Shown one piece after another: positions 54,795-64,000 of a stretch of 64,000 bases of DNA. The DNA lies in NCBI RefSeq assembly GCF_021245805.1, contig NZ_JAJJNF010000001.1, positions 310,001 to 374,000 of the forward strand. The letters are read 5' to 3'. Numbering within the stretch: the first letter of the stretch is position 1; every line of letters begins with the position of its first letter. Both the position numbers and the translations under genes were made by a program. This DNA is from Mangrovimonas futianensis. Its GTDB lineage: Bacteria; Bacteroidota; Bacteroidia; Flavobacteriales; Flavobacteriaceae. Under the pieces are notes generated by a model. The model was not told where the DNA came from and made no database searches. It saw nothing but the letters and a program-made list of their open reading frames with translations.

Positions 54795-56320
54795 CCAATT
54801 TTATGACGTGCCCAATCAGGTCTCTTAGCAAACCATTTTTCCTTCTCAGGCTGTTCTTCATAGGGTTGTTTCAATAAATTGAAAAGCTCTTCCAATAAAC
54901 TATAATTGCCAGTTTCGGCATCATCAATTGACAATTGTGCCATGTAGTTTCTCAAGACATATTTTGGGTTAATTTGATTCATTTGTTTTGCTCTATCTGA
55001 ATCTGATTTGGATTCCTTTTGAAGGCGAGTGGCATAATTATTAAACCAATGATTCCATTTCTTAATAGTTTCTTCATTATTCACATCTTCATAAAATGCT
55101 TCTTTAATGATTGCCCAGCCATCTTCCGGATGGTTCTTTTGAAATTGACTCAAGTTACGAAAGAAAATTGTCATATCTGTTTCGGTCAACATTAGATTAT
55201 CTTCCAGGGTCTGTATAAGCAATTTATCGGTTGGCAAGCTTTCTGAAAGGCCAATTTTAGAACTCATCATTTCTAAAAATTTCTTTTCATACGTATCCCT
55301 ATAACCGTTCAAGATGTCCTCTAAAGCTTTGGAATCTTCTATAAGTGGATACAATGCATTAGCCAATTGTAATAAATTCCATAATCCTACATTAGGTTGA
55401 TTCCCATATCGGTATCTTTTATGTTCCGCATCGGTAGTATTTGGCGTCCAACCAAACTCAAAGCCTTCTAACCAACCGTAAGGCCCATAATCTATGGTCA
55501 ACCCTAGTATGGACATATTATCAGTATTCATCACACCGTGAACAAACCCAACCCGCTGCCAATGAATGATCATTTCCAAAGTTCGATTTGTTACTTCCTT
55601 AAAAAAATTAAGATAGACTGCTTTAGAAGGTGTACCCAATTCTGGATAAAAATACTTGATTGTATAATCAGCTAAAGCCTTTAAATTTTTCACATCCTGT
55701 CTTGCTGCAAAAATTTCAAAATTACCAAAACGAATGAAAGTTGGAGCCACTCTACAAACGATGGCTCCTGGCTCATATGCCGCGTGTCCATCATACATCA
55801 TATCTCTCATAACTTGGTCTCCAGTTAACACTAGAGAAAGTGCACGGGTGGTTGGCACTCCCAAATGATACATGGCTTCACTGCACAAATATTCACGTAT
55901 GGAAGACCTGAGCACAGCCAATCCATCTCCTTGTCGCGAATATGGGGTAGGGCCAGCACCTTTTAATTGGAGCATCCAACGCTTGTTTTTATGATAAACT
56001 TCGAAAAGATTAATAGCCCTTCCATCTCCCAACTGTCCGGCCCAATTCCCAAATTGGTGCCCACCATAGTTCATGGCATAAGGCTTCGTATTTGGGTAAA
56101 TATCATTTCCAGAAACCCAATCCAAAAATCCTTTGGACTTGACCTCTTTATTTGACAACCCAAGGTTCTCTATCATTTCTGAAGAGACATGAACCAATTG
56201 TGGATGGGATGGTTTTACTGGCTCTACATAGGAAAATGCCGCTCCCAAAACTTGTCTCCTGTAGTTTTCAAGAATCGGATCTGCAAATAGTTCTTTACTA
56301 TATGTATTATCTATAATCAA
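54767..56320 (-). CDS. selO: SelO-family protein AMPylase (pseudokinase fold)
   Basis: This 517-residue protein carries MNYGGHQFGNWAGQLGDGRAINLFE, MLQLKGAGPTPYSRQGDGLAVLRSSIREYL, HWQRVGFVHGVMNTDNMSILGLTIDYGPYGW, NPKYVLRNYM and ends GCSMLSCSS, where animal SELENOO has selenocysteine. SelO transfers AMP to Ser/Thr/Tyr of target proteins and is linked to redox stress. Its neighbours msrA and msrB, 6 nt upstream, repair oxidised methionine and strengthen that link. The Cys form of the C-terminus suggests no selenium need. Confidence 0.92.
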   Translation of the reverse strand: MIIDNTYSKELFADPILENYRRQVLGAAFSYVEPVKPSHPQLVHVSSEMIENLGLSNKEVKSKGFLDWVSGNDIYPNTKPYAMNYGGHQFGNWAGQLGDGRAINLFEVYHKNKRWMLQLKGAGPTPYSRQGDGLAVLRSSIREYLCSEAMYHLGVPTTRALSLVLTGDQVMRDMMYDGHAAYEPGAIVCRVAPTFIRFGNFEIFAARQDVKNLKALADYTIKYFYPELGTPSKAVYLNFFKEVTNRTLEMIIHWQRVGFVHGVMNTDNMSILGLTIDYGPYGWLEGFEFGWTPNTTDAEHKRYRYGNQPNVGLWNLLQLANALYPLIEDSKALEDILNGYRDTYEKKFLEMMSSKIGLSESLPTDKLLIQTLEDNLMLTETDMTIFFRNLSQFQKNHPEDGWAIIKEAFYEDVNNEETIKKWNHWFNNYATRLQKESKSDSDRAKQMNQINPKYVLRNYMAQLSIDDAETGNYSLLEELFNLLKQPYEEQPEKEKWFAKRPDWARHKIGCSMLSCSS

Positions 56321-56326
56321 TGGTAT

Positions 56327-56863
56327 CTATTTCAGTTTATTAGCATGCCATTCTCTCAACTTAGAAAGTTTGGGAGAAATGACATAGGTGCAATATCCTT
56401 GAGAAGGATGCAATTTATAATAATTTTGATGCTCTTCTTCAGCTTCAAAAAAATTCACCAAAGAACTTATTTCTGTTACTATTGGGGCATCGTAAAATTT
56501 TTGAACTTCTGAAATCACCTTCTCAGCCACATCCTTTTGCGCTTCATTTTGATAAAAAATCACAGACCTATATTGGGTTCCCACATCAGCCCCTTGACGA
56601 TTCAAGGTTGTTGGATCATGGGTAGTCATAAATATGATCAAGATGTCGGCTAATGAAATAATCTTTGAATCAAATTCAACCTGCACTACCTCTGCGTGAC
56701 CTGTAAGACCTGAACAAATTTCACGATAAGTAGGTTTTCCAGGAACCGTACCTCCAGAATACCCTGAAGTTACTGTTTCGACTCCCAAAACCTCTTGGAA
56801 AACTGCCTCAGTACACCAAAAGCATCCTCCTCCTATAACAATCGTTTCCATTTGATTATTCAT
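56327..56863 (-). CDS. msrA: Peptide methionine-S-sulfoxide reductase
   Basis: This 178-residue enzyme has the catalytic GGGCFWCTEAVFQ (Cys14), SGYSGGTVPGKPTYREICSGLTGHAEVVQVEFD and AEEEHQNYYKLHPSQGYC. No signal peptide is present, so it is cytoplasmic. It reduces the S epimer of methionine sulfoxide. Its start overlaps msrB by 8 nt; a second ATG at codon 5 would shorten the overlap. Confidence 0.95.
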   Translation of the reverse strand: MNNQMETIVIGGGCFWCTEAVFQEVLGVETVTSGYSGGTVPGKPTYREICSGLTGHAEVVQVEFDSKIISLADILIIFMTTHDPTTLNRQGADVGTQYRSVIFYQNEAQKDVAEKVISEVQKFYDAPIVTEISSLVNFFEAEEEHQNYYKLHPSQGYCTYVISPKLSKLREWHANKLK

Positions 56864-57317
56864 TGGCTACAGATTCATTTTCCAAAACCAAAGAAGCAGA
56901 ATTGACACAATACCTTAACCCACTGGGTTCAGGACCATCAGGAAACACATGCCCCAAGTGGGCATCACAAACATTGCAAAGAATTTCAACCCGCACCATT
57001 CCCATAGTCACATCCTTTTCATATTTCACGGCGTTTTCTTTTACAGGTTGCGTAAAACTGGGCCATCCCGTTCCAGATTCAAACTTTATAGTGGAATCAA
57101 AAAGGGGTTGATTACAACAAACACAATGATATTTTCCTGGTTTATGACTAGAACAAAACGCTCCAGTGCCAGCCATTTCGGTTCCTTTTTTTCTTGTTAT
57201 TCTAAATTGGTCTGAGGTTAAAATTTCCTTCCAGTCTTCATCTGATTTCTCAACTCTACGTTCAGGATTGGGATTGCCATTAACTGCAAAATCTATGATA
57301 TGTTTCCAAAGTAACAT
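56856..57317 (-). CDS. msrB: Peptide methionine-R-sulfoxide reductase
   Basis: This 153-residue protein has the zinc-binding CVCCNQPLFDS and CNVCDAHLGHVFPDGP, GTGWPSFTQPV, and the catalytic RYCVNSASL (Cys137). It is cytoplasmic and reduces the R epimer. It heads the run msrB-msrA-selO-surface lipoprotein-tesB. A 206-bp spacer separates it from the divergent HD gene. Confidence 0.94.
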   Translation of the reverse strand: MLLWKHIIDFAVNGNPNPERRVEKSDEDWKEILTSDQFRITRKKGTEMAGTGAFCSSHKPGKYHCVCCNQPLFDSTIKFESGTGWPSFTQPVKENAVKYEKDVTMGMVRVEILCNVCDAHLGHVFPDGPEPSGLRYCVNSASLVLENESVANE

Positions 57318-57523
57318 GGTATTTATCGCTTTAATATTTTAACATGAGAGGATAAGTTAGCAAAAAGGAAGTCAGTGAAAAACAGTTTTATAAAAGGTTT
57401 AACAAGATTTTTCCGCTATTTGTTTTAATATTGAAACAAGTATGATATCAAGTTTTTTTCTTTATCCAACTTTATTTCAAAATAAGTTATTTTAGTACTT
57501 TGTATATCAGTTAATTTCAAAAT

Positions 57524-58813
57524 ATGTCGCAAATAGTTAAGAAAGCCGAAGAATTTGTTTTCAACCTTTTCAAAGAAAATTTGGATCAAAGTTTTTTGTA
57601 CCACAATTTCACCCATACCGAAAGGGTTTTGCGAAGCCTTCGGGAAATAATAGATGGCAATGAAGACATAGATAAAGAAACTGCTAAAGCACTTCAATTG
57701 GCAGCTATTTTACACGATACAGGGTACACAGTTACCAGAAATAATCATGAAGAAGAAAGTGTCAAAATTGCAAAGAATTTCTTGAAAGAAGAAAACGCTG
57801 ATGATAGCATCATTGAAAAAGTGAGTCAATGTATATTGGCTACAAAAATGAGTGATGAGCCGAAGTCCCAAATTGAAAAGATTATTAGAGATGCTGATTC
57901 TTCTCATTTTGGCAAAGAATATTTTGAGGAAGCTAGTGAGTTTTTGAGGAAGGAACTTGAAATACAAGGTATCGCTCAACATTCCAGTAGTGACTGGCTG
58001 AACGAGAATATTAAAATGCTTAGTACTAAGCATGAGTTTTATACCGATTACGCTCTGAAGAATTGGCAACCGCAAAAAGAAAAAAACTTAGGCAAACTTA
58101 TTAAAACAAAGAATAAGCTAAAGAAAAAGCGTAAAAAGGAGGAAATGAAGGCCAAAATGAAGGCCAAATATAAAAATGCCAGTCCAGAAAGAGGCATTCA
58201 AACCTTCTACCGTGTGGCGCTAAGAAACCACATTAAGTTAAGTGATATTGCCGATACGAAAGCCAACATATTGCTTTCGGTTAATGCCATTATTATTTCT
58301 TTAGTGCTATCTAACTTAATGTCTAAACTGGATAGTCCATCAAATGCTTATCTAATTATTCCAACTGCCATATTTTTAGTTTCCAGCATCATATCCATGG
58401 TACTTTCCATTATCGCCACAAGACCTAATATTACGCGCGGTGAGTTTACCAAGGAAGATGTGGAAAACAAAGAAGTCAATTTGACCTTTTTTGGAAATTT
58501 TCATAAAATGAAACTCGATGAATATGAATGGGCCGTTGACGAGCTACTTCAAGACAAGGAATATGTTTATAAATCATTAACCAAGGACTTATACTTTTTA
58601 GGAAAAGTATTGGATAGAAAATACCGAATCCTCAGAATGACCTACACCTTCTTTATGGCAGGAATGATTATTTCAGTTATTGCCTTTATGATTTCCTTTC
58701 ATAAAAATGGGAAAAAGGATTTAGATGATGTCATTAGTTATCATCAAGAACAAACCGTCATTCATAAAGAAATAAAAGATTATGATTTAATGGTTTCCAT
58801 CAAATCCTCATAA
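57524..58813 (+). CDS. HD phosphohydrolase domain fused to Pycsar-effector-type membrane domain (PycTM)
   Basis: This 429-residue protein begins with an HD domain (about 15-180): FLYHNFTHTERVLRSL, AAILHDTGYTVTRNNHEEESV, IIRDADSSHFG. A highly basic linker (about 185-215) follows. The second half is the PycTM/DUF5706 module: RVALRNHIKLSDIADTKANILLSVNAIIIS, two membrane helices (about 246-298), a soluble insert and a last helix (about 377-395). PycTM forms membrane-disrupting effectors in Pycsar anti-phage systems, and HD domains hydrolyse nucleotides. No cyclase gene is adjacent, so this is more likely a chromosomal nucleotide-related protein than a complete defence system. It overlaps the convergent GAF gene by 34 nt. 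Confidence 0.82.
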   Translation: MSQIVKKAEEFVFNLFKENLDQSFLYHNFTHTERVLRSLREIIDGNEDIDKETAKALQLAAILHDTGYTVTRNNHEEESVKIAKNFLKEENADDSIIEKVSQCILATKMSDEPKSQIEKIIRDADSSHFGKEYFEEASEFLRKELEIQGIAQHSSSDWLNENIKMLSTKHEFYTDYALKNWQPQKEKNLGKLIKTKNKLKKKRKKEEMKAKMKAKYKNASPERGIQTFYRVALRNHIKLSDIADTKANILLSVNAIIISLVLSNLMSKLDSPSNAYLIIPTAIFLVSSIISMVLSIIATRPNITRGEFTKEDVENKEVNLTFFGNFHKMKLDEYEWAVDELLQDKEYVYKSLTKDLYFLGKVLDRKYRILRMTYTFFMAGMIISVIAFMISFHKNGKKDLDDVISYHQEQTVIHKEIKDYDLMVSIKSS

Positions 58814-61173
58814 GTGTAAAAGGAGTTGCCATTTTTTTGATCTTCCTCATTGTTCGTATAAAGAATACTAACCCGTATAGCTTTTAAACCAGTTACGCCT
58901 TGTAAATCCTGAAGTTCAACCACTTGAACATCATCACCCAAAACATGTTTTGACTGTAGGAATTTTATATAACTTAGATATTCCTCTTCGTCCTCGCTTT
59001 GAGAGTATACAATGCAAAGCTTTCCACTTTCGGTCACCCGTTGTTCTGTACCCTTAATAAATGCCTTATCCACCCGTTTTTTAACCACTTCATATCTAGC
59101 ATTGTAAGATCCATCAACATCAAATTGCTTTTCATCCATTCTGAATCGAATGGATAATGGTTGGTTAAAAACAAGAATCATTGATGCAACTTCCAAGTTT
59201 ACAGGATATAAATGCTGGTTGTTATAAAACTCATTTTCCATTTCACACATAACCTGCATTTGCCATAAACGCAAATTATATAAGTGCATGATATTAAAAC
59301 TGGTTTCTTTGGTTATGGATTCACCTATATACATATTGTGCTCCACTCCATCTGTTTTAAATCTTTCAAAGAAGTGCGGATACATGTCTTGAGCACCTAA
59401 TTGTCGCCTATCCAACAAGTTTGCCATGTTTCTATTAAGTAGGCGAATGGTCTTATCGTAATTTTTTCTGTAATGATAAATGACATCCAAATCTTCATCA
59501 ATTTTCTTGAAATAATCGTCGATATCATTTTTTAATTCAGAATGACTTTTTCTTAAAAGTTCAAAAAACGGACTCATTTCCTTTTTGAAGAAATGGGTAA
59601 TTTGTCTTTCGCTATCCACCTTGAAATCACCTTCAATTTGACTTACATATTCTTGAACTTGAAAAGCCATGTGATCATAAATGGGCATAACCTTATCTTT
59701 TCTAGCCTCATTAATAATCTTAAGAGCCAAATTGAGCTGGAGCTTTAAATCCTTTTGAGTTGCTTGATTTCTAGCTTCGGAGGAACCACTCACATCAATT
59801 TGTCCAAATAACGGGTAAACGTCATCAAAGGAGATCTTACTGAATGATGTATTTCGGTTTTCTATAATATTTTCTTTGATAAACTTCTCTGCCGCTCGTC
59901 TAAATTTCCAGTGCACACTAGGATGAATGGAGGTGCACTCCTGTTGAATCACCGCCTCTACCATGTTCTCATATTCATTCTTGGAATTCTCAACAGCATC
60001 CACAAGGTGCGGCATCACATCTGCCAACTTTTGCGCATTGATGCTATTCAGTTCTTTGGGGGTAAAGGACACCAATTCCAAAACTCCCAATAGTCCCTCT
60101 TGATTTGCTATGGGTGCAAAAATGGCACTTTTCACTCCCTTTTCTAGTAAATGTTTTAAGAAGGCTTTCTTTGTTTTATTTTTCTTGTAGGTAGCTTCTA
60201 CATCAGAAATAGCAAAGAATTTTTTCTCATTCAACAGTCTATTGAAAGACCACCTACTCAAAAAATCGGAACAATTAATACACTCCTCATCATCTAGCAA
60301 ATAACTACTCATTGTTTGCCCATATGCTCTTTCAAAAGTGACATCCTCTTTATTGTAAATGGAAAAGCCCACCTTCAAATCTTTCAAACCAAAAAAGGCT
60401 TGAAAAATGTTCTCAAAATCCTCTATGAAATCTTTTTTTGACGGGTCTCCCCTTGAAATTAAACTGGATTTAATATTAGAGATAGCTTGATCATTTGTCA
60501 CATCAAATATGTTTGAAATGACAAATCCCTTTAGCACGTATCCATTTGGTGGAAACTTATCTTTCCAAAGATCTATATCATCAAAGTTATCCAGGAGTTG
60601 ATCCAAATCCTTTTCGGTAATTTTGGGCGTTTCAGGTTTTCTTTCGACCTCAATAAAATCGGCATTATAGAGAATCTTATAATGTCTAGTAATTCCATTG
60701 GCATCTGGAATTTCATAGAAAAATGGGCGCTTGAAATTTAAGCTTATACCATAACAATGATAAAGAACAATGGTGCAAAGCAACACATAAGATTCAGTGT
60801 CATTTAAGTTATGTATGGTTATCTCAAAATCATCACCAGCTTCTGAAATAATGGTCTTAAATCTTTCACTCGAATTAAAAATTATATTGTGTAGTGGTAG
60901 TGATGCTGTTTTGATTTCATTATCTGTTAAGACATCAGCAAATGAATCCTGCAACAAGACCTTTATTTGATCTTGATAAGTGTCTAAAAGGGCTAAATCA
61001 CAAAAGCCATCTCTTAAGGCTGGATAAGGTTCTTGCACCTCCAAAATACGCTTAGCCTTAGAAGCCAGATGTGCATCTTCAGATTTTGCAAGCTGCTCGT
61101 ACTTTTCAAGGAGTTTGTTAAAACTCACCTTGAATTCCATTGGTGATATGATGCTATCGTTAAAGTCTATCAT
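58780..61173 (-). CDS. Large GAF-domain protein of unknown function
   Basis: I favour the start at ATG 61171-61173 (797 residues), because a TATCTTTA -7-like box (61178-61185) lies inside the longer frame that opens at 61218; the choice is uncertain. No signal peptide or membrane helix is seen. The GAF-like domain lies about residues 260-410 (GFSIYNKEDVTFERAYG, KGVKSAIFAPIANQEGLLGVLELVSF). The rest is mostly helical, with a coiled-coil-like part around 530-620. Such proteins are common in Bacteroidota with no known output domain. It may sense a small ligand. Confidence 0.72.
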   Translation of the reverse strand: MIDFNDSIISPMEFKVSFNKLLEKYEQLAKSEDAHLASKAKRILEVQEPYPALRDGFCDLALLDTYQDQIKVLLQDSFADVLTDNEIKTASLPLHNIIFNSSERFKTIISEAGDDFEITIHNLNDTESYVLLCTIVLYHCYGISLNFKRPFFYEIPDANGITRHYKILYNADFIEVERKPETPKITEKDLDQLLDNFDDIDLWKDKFPPNGYVLKGFVISNIFDVTNDQAISNIKSSLISRGDPSKKDFIEDFENIFQAFFGLKDLKVGFSIYNKEDVTFERAYGQTMSSYLLDDEECINCSDFLSRWSFNRLLNEKKFFAISDVEATYKKNKTKKAFLKHLLEKGVKSAIFAPIANQEGLLGVLELVSFTPKELNSINAQKLADVMPHLVDAVENSKNEYENMVEAVIQQECTSIHPSVHWKFRRAAEKFIKENIIENRNTSFSKISFDDVYPLFGQIDVSGSSEARNQATQKDLKLQLNLALKIINEARKDKVMPIYDHMAFQVQEYVSQIEGDFKVDSERQITHFFKKEMSPFFELLRKSHSELKNDIDDYFKKIDEDLDVIYHYRKNYDKTIRLLNRNMANLLDRRQLGAQDMYPHFFERFKTDGVEHNMYIGESITKETSFNIMHLYNLRLWQMQVMCEMENEFYNNQHLYPVNLEVASMILVFNQPLSIRFRMDEKQFDVDGSYNARYEVVKKRVDKAFIKGTEQRVTESGKLCIVYSQSEDEEEYLSYIKFLQSKHVLGDDVQVVELQDLQGVTGLKAIRVSILYTNNEEDQKNGNSFYTYEDLMETIKS

Positions 61174-61365
61174 AGAATAAAGATACAAATTATAGCGTTT
61201 GTCGGTACTAGACACCATTCATAACATGAAGTTAACACTTAAAAATTGACAATTCATGCTTATTTGATGGTTACATCCCCTACGATATCCCAAAAAAATA
61301 CAATTTCTAGGTTGAATCTTAAAAATCTATGAACAAATTCTTTAAATTGTCAAACCAATTTTCGT

Positions 61366-64000
61366 ATGAAAATACCTCGTCAGATAAAAATCATCTATCC
61401 CCAAAAAAAATATTTTTTTCTATGGGTACTATTTTTCATTGCCCAAATCGGACATTCTCAACTATCTGACTTTAACTTTTCGGTTTCATCAACGGACGAA
61501 ACTTGCTCTGGAAATGGCTCTATTCAAATGACGGTGTCAGGAACAACGGCTGGTTCAACGATACTTTATACCTTATATGAATATCCCGATGTTGGAACTC
61601 CTATAGCCCAAACCTCTAACAACGCTTTCAATAACTTGGAGTCAGGCGATTATCTAGTAATTGCCACACAAACCTTGAATAACGAACAAGGAACACAACA
61701 GGCTGATGCCACTATTGCCAACGCAACAACAGCCCTAGATTATGAAATCACTCAGTTTTATTCCAACAATTGTACAACCACTAACCTAGAGATTATAGTA
61801 CTTTCTGGGAACCCAGTAACCTATGAAATCATATCGGGCCCCATCACAGTCCCTACACAATCCTCAAACATTTTCAACAATCTTCCAGTAGGCACTTATG
61901 TAGTTAGAGTAAATGACGATTGTGGAAATGCCCTTACAAAAACATTTACGGTTGTTTTAGGCACCAATAGTTTGAATATAGATGAAGTATCACTTCCCGC
62001 AATATTTGCGAGCTGTGATGAAATTGACATTTTTAATCAAATATACCCTGATGAGGGAAGCCAAATATCTTACCCGCTTCAAATTACATACACGGTTTAC
62101 CCACCCGATGGATCTCCCAGCGTCACCTATAATCAAACAATAAGCAATGGAGATGGATTAGGAGCCCTTGCTACCCAAACTATAGGAATTTTTGAACACG
62201 AAGAATTTGAAATTGATATTGTTGTAGAGGATGGATGTGGTAACCTAGCCAATCTTAATGACACCATTTTACCTGAACCCCTTATTGTCATTGCCCCATT
62301 TAGAAGTGAATGCGGTAGAAGTTTTTCGGTCATTACATCGCAAATCACTCCTCCCTATACCATGGAGATTACAGATTATCCCGACGGATTTGATCCCAGC
62401 GAGTACAACAGTATGCATCCCGGCCCCTTTACCGAAAATGGAGTGCATCCTGATGACATGGATGCTGACTTACCCTACGGATCCTACACCGTTGAAGTAG
62501 AAGATAGTTGTGGGCGTACAGCCAGTCTCACCTTTACTTTGGAGGAAATTTTAATAGACCCTATTGTGGTGCCTATGGATAGTGGCTGTGGCGTCTCATC
62601 TGGCAGTATTCTTATTAAAATTCCTACTAGGGAAATGGTATCTGCCAGTATCATTGTGGCACCAGACGCCTTTGATGAAACCCTTCCTTTTGATGTTTCA
62701 GAATTTATTTCAAGTGACGGCAGCTCTTTAACAGTTGAAAATTTACCGATGGGCGACTACATTATATTAGTTATTGACGAATGTGGTGATGAATATGAAA
62801 TTGAATTTACAATTCCAGAAGCAAGTGTCGTGGAACCGATTATTTATACCACACCAAATTGCGAAACAGAAACAGGAACTTTGAGGATTTTTAGTCCTGT
62901 AGCAGATATTGCATCCATTTTAATCCTTCAAGCTCCACCAGAATTTTCTGAAGCCTTACCATATGACTTTAGCGCTCAAATAAATACTATTGGTATTTTT
63001 TACACAAATCAATTGGCTGCTGGAGACTACGTGGTACAAATTACCGATGAATGTGGCAACATTGATGATTTAAACATTTTCGTACCCACCTATTACACCA
63101 CACCTAACATTTATAATTTGAATGTAAACTGTGGTTCCTTTGATGTAGGTGTTTTTGAGACCAATAATTCCATCCATTCAATTACTTATTGGTTTCAAAA
63201 ATATTTCCCAGAAACTGATACTTGGGGACACCCTGATACAGGAGTACCCTATACAGAAGGTGATATGCCCAACACAGACAATGCTATTCAAATGCAAAAT
63301 GAGGAAATGATTTATAACATCTTTTTGACCGGGACTTTTAGACTTGTTAAAGCATTTAAAGTGTATAACAACCCTAATCCAAATGCCTTTTGTTTAGATA
63401 TTTTTGCGGAATTTGAAATTTCACAGGATCTGATTATTCAAGATGTTTTCAATTTAAACTGTGATGGATCTTCTGGAAATTCTGATATCCTTGTGGATGT
63501 TATTGGGATTGCACCCTATAATTTTAGTATTGTTTCACCCTTTCTGATAGATAATGGAGAAGATAACATTTTTACCGATCTTCCTCCTGGCACCTATGAG
63601 ATTAAAGTAGAGGATGCCTGTGGGAGTATCGAGAACACCATCGTGAATTTAGAGGATTTGGTCCCCGTAGTAAGTGTTTTTACTCCAGACGATATAGTGA
63701 TTTGCAATGAAAATGGTTCTACAACGGGCCAGTTTGATTTAACTCAACAGACATCTCAAGTTCTAGGGAATCAAAATCCAGAAAATTACACGGTTACCTA
63801 TCATTTATCCCAGAGTGATGCAGATACGGGTAATAATCCCATTTCAACAACGTTTACTAATACGACCAGTCCCCAAACCATATATGTTCGTGTAGTACAT
63901 AATACACTTGAAATTTGTCATGGTACGACCTCCTTTCAAATTATTGTAGGCTATCCACCTTCTTTAAGTGATTCCGAAAATATTATGGTTTGTGATGGTA
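61366..64000 (+). CDS. Giant SprB-like secreted repeat protein (5' part, runs off the right edge)
   Basis: ATG 61366-61368 opens an uninterrupted frame of 878 codons to the edge. A signal peptide (MKIPRQIKIIYPQKKYFFLW, through FFIAQIGHSQ) is followed by tandem beta-sandwich units of about 90-110 residues. Each starts with a Cys (DETCSGNGSI, DSGCGVSSGSI, PNCETETGTL, NLNCDGSSGN) and closes with L-x-x-G-x-Y-x-(V/I)-x-(V/I)-x-D-x-C-G (LPVGTYVVRVNDDCG, LPYGSYTVEVEDSCG, LPMGDYIILVIDECG, LAAGDYVVQITDECG, LPPGTYEIKVEDACG). From about 63690 the unit changes to FDLTQQTSQVLGNQNPENY type. This resembles SprB and related gliding adhesins exported by the type IX system. The C-terminal sorting domain lies outside the window. 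Confidence 0.85.
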   Translation, partial: MKIPRQIKIIYPQKKYFFLWVLFFIAQIGHSQLSDFNFSVSSTDETCSGNGSIQMTVSGTTAGSTILYTLYEYPDVGTPIAQTSNNAFNNLESGDYLVIATQTLNNEQGTQQADATIANATTALDYEITQFYSNNCTTTNLEIIVLSGNPVTYEIISGPITVPTQSSNIFNNLPVGTYVVRVNDDCGNALTKTFTVVLGTNSLNIDEVSLPAIFASCDEIDIFNQIYPDEGSQISYPLQITYTVYPPDGSPSVTYNQTISNGDGLGALATQTIGIFEHEEFEIDIVVEDGCGNLANLNDTILPEPLIVIAPFRSECGRSFSVITSQITPPYTMEITDYPDGFDPSEYNSMHPGPFTENGVHPDDMDADLPYGSYTVEVEDSCGRTASLTFTLEEILIDPIVVPMDSGCGVSSGSILIKIPTREMVSASIIVAPDAFDETLPFDVSEFISSDGSSLTVENLPMGDYIILVIDECGDEYEIEFTIPEASVVEPIIYTTPNCETETGTLRIFSPVADIASILILQAPPEFSEALPYDFSAQINTIGIFYTNQLAAGDYVVQITDECGNIDDLNIFVPTYYTTPNIYNLNVNCGSFDVGVFETNNSIHSITYWFQKYFPETDTWGHPDTGVPYTEGDMPNTDNAIQMQNEEMIYNIFLTGTFRLVKAFKVYNNPNPNAFCLDIFAEFEISQDLIIQDVFNLNCDGSSGNSDILVDVIGIAPYNFSIVSPFLIDNGEDNIFTDLPPGTYEIKVEDACGSIENTIVNLEDLVPVVSVFTPDDIVICNENGSTTGQFDLTQQTSQVLGNQNPENYTVTYHLSQSDADTGNNPISTTFTNTTSPQTIYVRVVHNTLEICHGTTSFQIIVGYPPSLSDSENIMVCDG

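Noticed and set aside
57524..61173. Possible two-gene Pycsar-like defence system (HD-PycTM plus GAF protein)
   Set aside because: The GAF protein has no recognisable cyclase motif, the genes are convergent, and no mobile or defence genes are near.

Overview
This window comes from a low-GC Bacteroidota chromosome, almost certainly a marine-type member of the family Flavobacteriaceae. The evidence is a SusC/SusD pair, lipoproteins with Lys/Asp/Glu-rich surface-export motifs, TAnnTTTG-like -7 boxes in place of strong Shine-Dalgarno sites, mevalonate-pathway genes, a deoxyhypusine-synthase-like polyamine gene, and a giant SprB-like extracellular protein. I saw no rRNA, tRNA, CRISPR array, insertion sequence or phage gene.

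Layout. (1) 1-1850: start of a TolC-family efflux gene (running off the left edge) divergent from a TonB energy transducer. (2) 2070-8806: a membrane-anchored beta-lactamase-like serine hydrolase, an ATP/ADP-translocase-like carrier fused to HEAT repeats, and a convergent gene for an exported pyruvate-phosphate-dikinase-like protein with a GWD-type domain order. (3) 8807-37990: an arabinan/arabinoside utilisation locus. It contains GH97, an SSS sugar symporter, galM, araA, araD, araB, two GH51, four GH43, a GPH-type oligosaccharide symporter, GH127, GH88, a BNR_4 propeller protein, SusD, SusC and a divergent Nudix-like regulator of the AraR type. (4) 38098-44349: purine nucleoside phosphorylase, an alpha/beta hydrolase, small conserved proteins, a DHS-like synthase and arginine decarboxylase. 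(5) 44350-50994: pseudouridine-synthase-like protein, UbiA prenyltransferase, an unlisted 41-aa membrane protein, mevalonate kinase, diphosphomevalonate decarboxylase, DUF1697, a flavoprotein and TesB. (6) 51033-57317: a three-module surface lipoprotein, SelO, MsrA, MsrB. (7) 57524-64000: an HD-PycTM fusion, a GAF protein and the 5' part of a giant repeat protein.

How the arabinan locus works (inferred from families). Surface endo-arabinanase and SusCD bind, cut and import arabinan. Periplasmic GH43, GH51, GH127, GH97, GH88 and the BNR_4 protein trim side groups. Arabinose enters the cytoplasm by the SSS symporter and short oligosaccharides by the GPH symporter, which is paired with the one GH43 that lacks a signal peptide. 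AraB, AraA and AraD convert arabinose to D-xylulose 5-phosphate.

The most useful new observation is a 19-bp palindrome, AARTGT-N7-ACAYTT, present at four places. These are the GH97 start, the araB promoter, and two sites between susC and the Nudix-like regulator, so they define a candidate AraR regulon within the window. Other points worth attention: an exported dikinase with GWD-type domain order; a phosphoesterase / Fam20-HipA-like kinase / outer-membrane-barrel fusion; a pseudouridine synthase lacking its catalytic Asp; a possible leader peptide and hairpin before speA; and a structured, terminator-bearing divergent intergenic region at 8807-9310.
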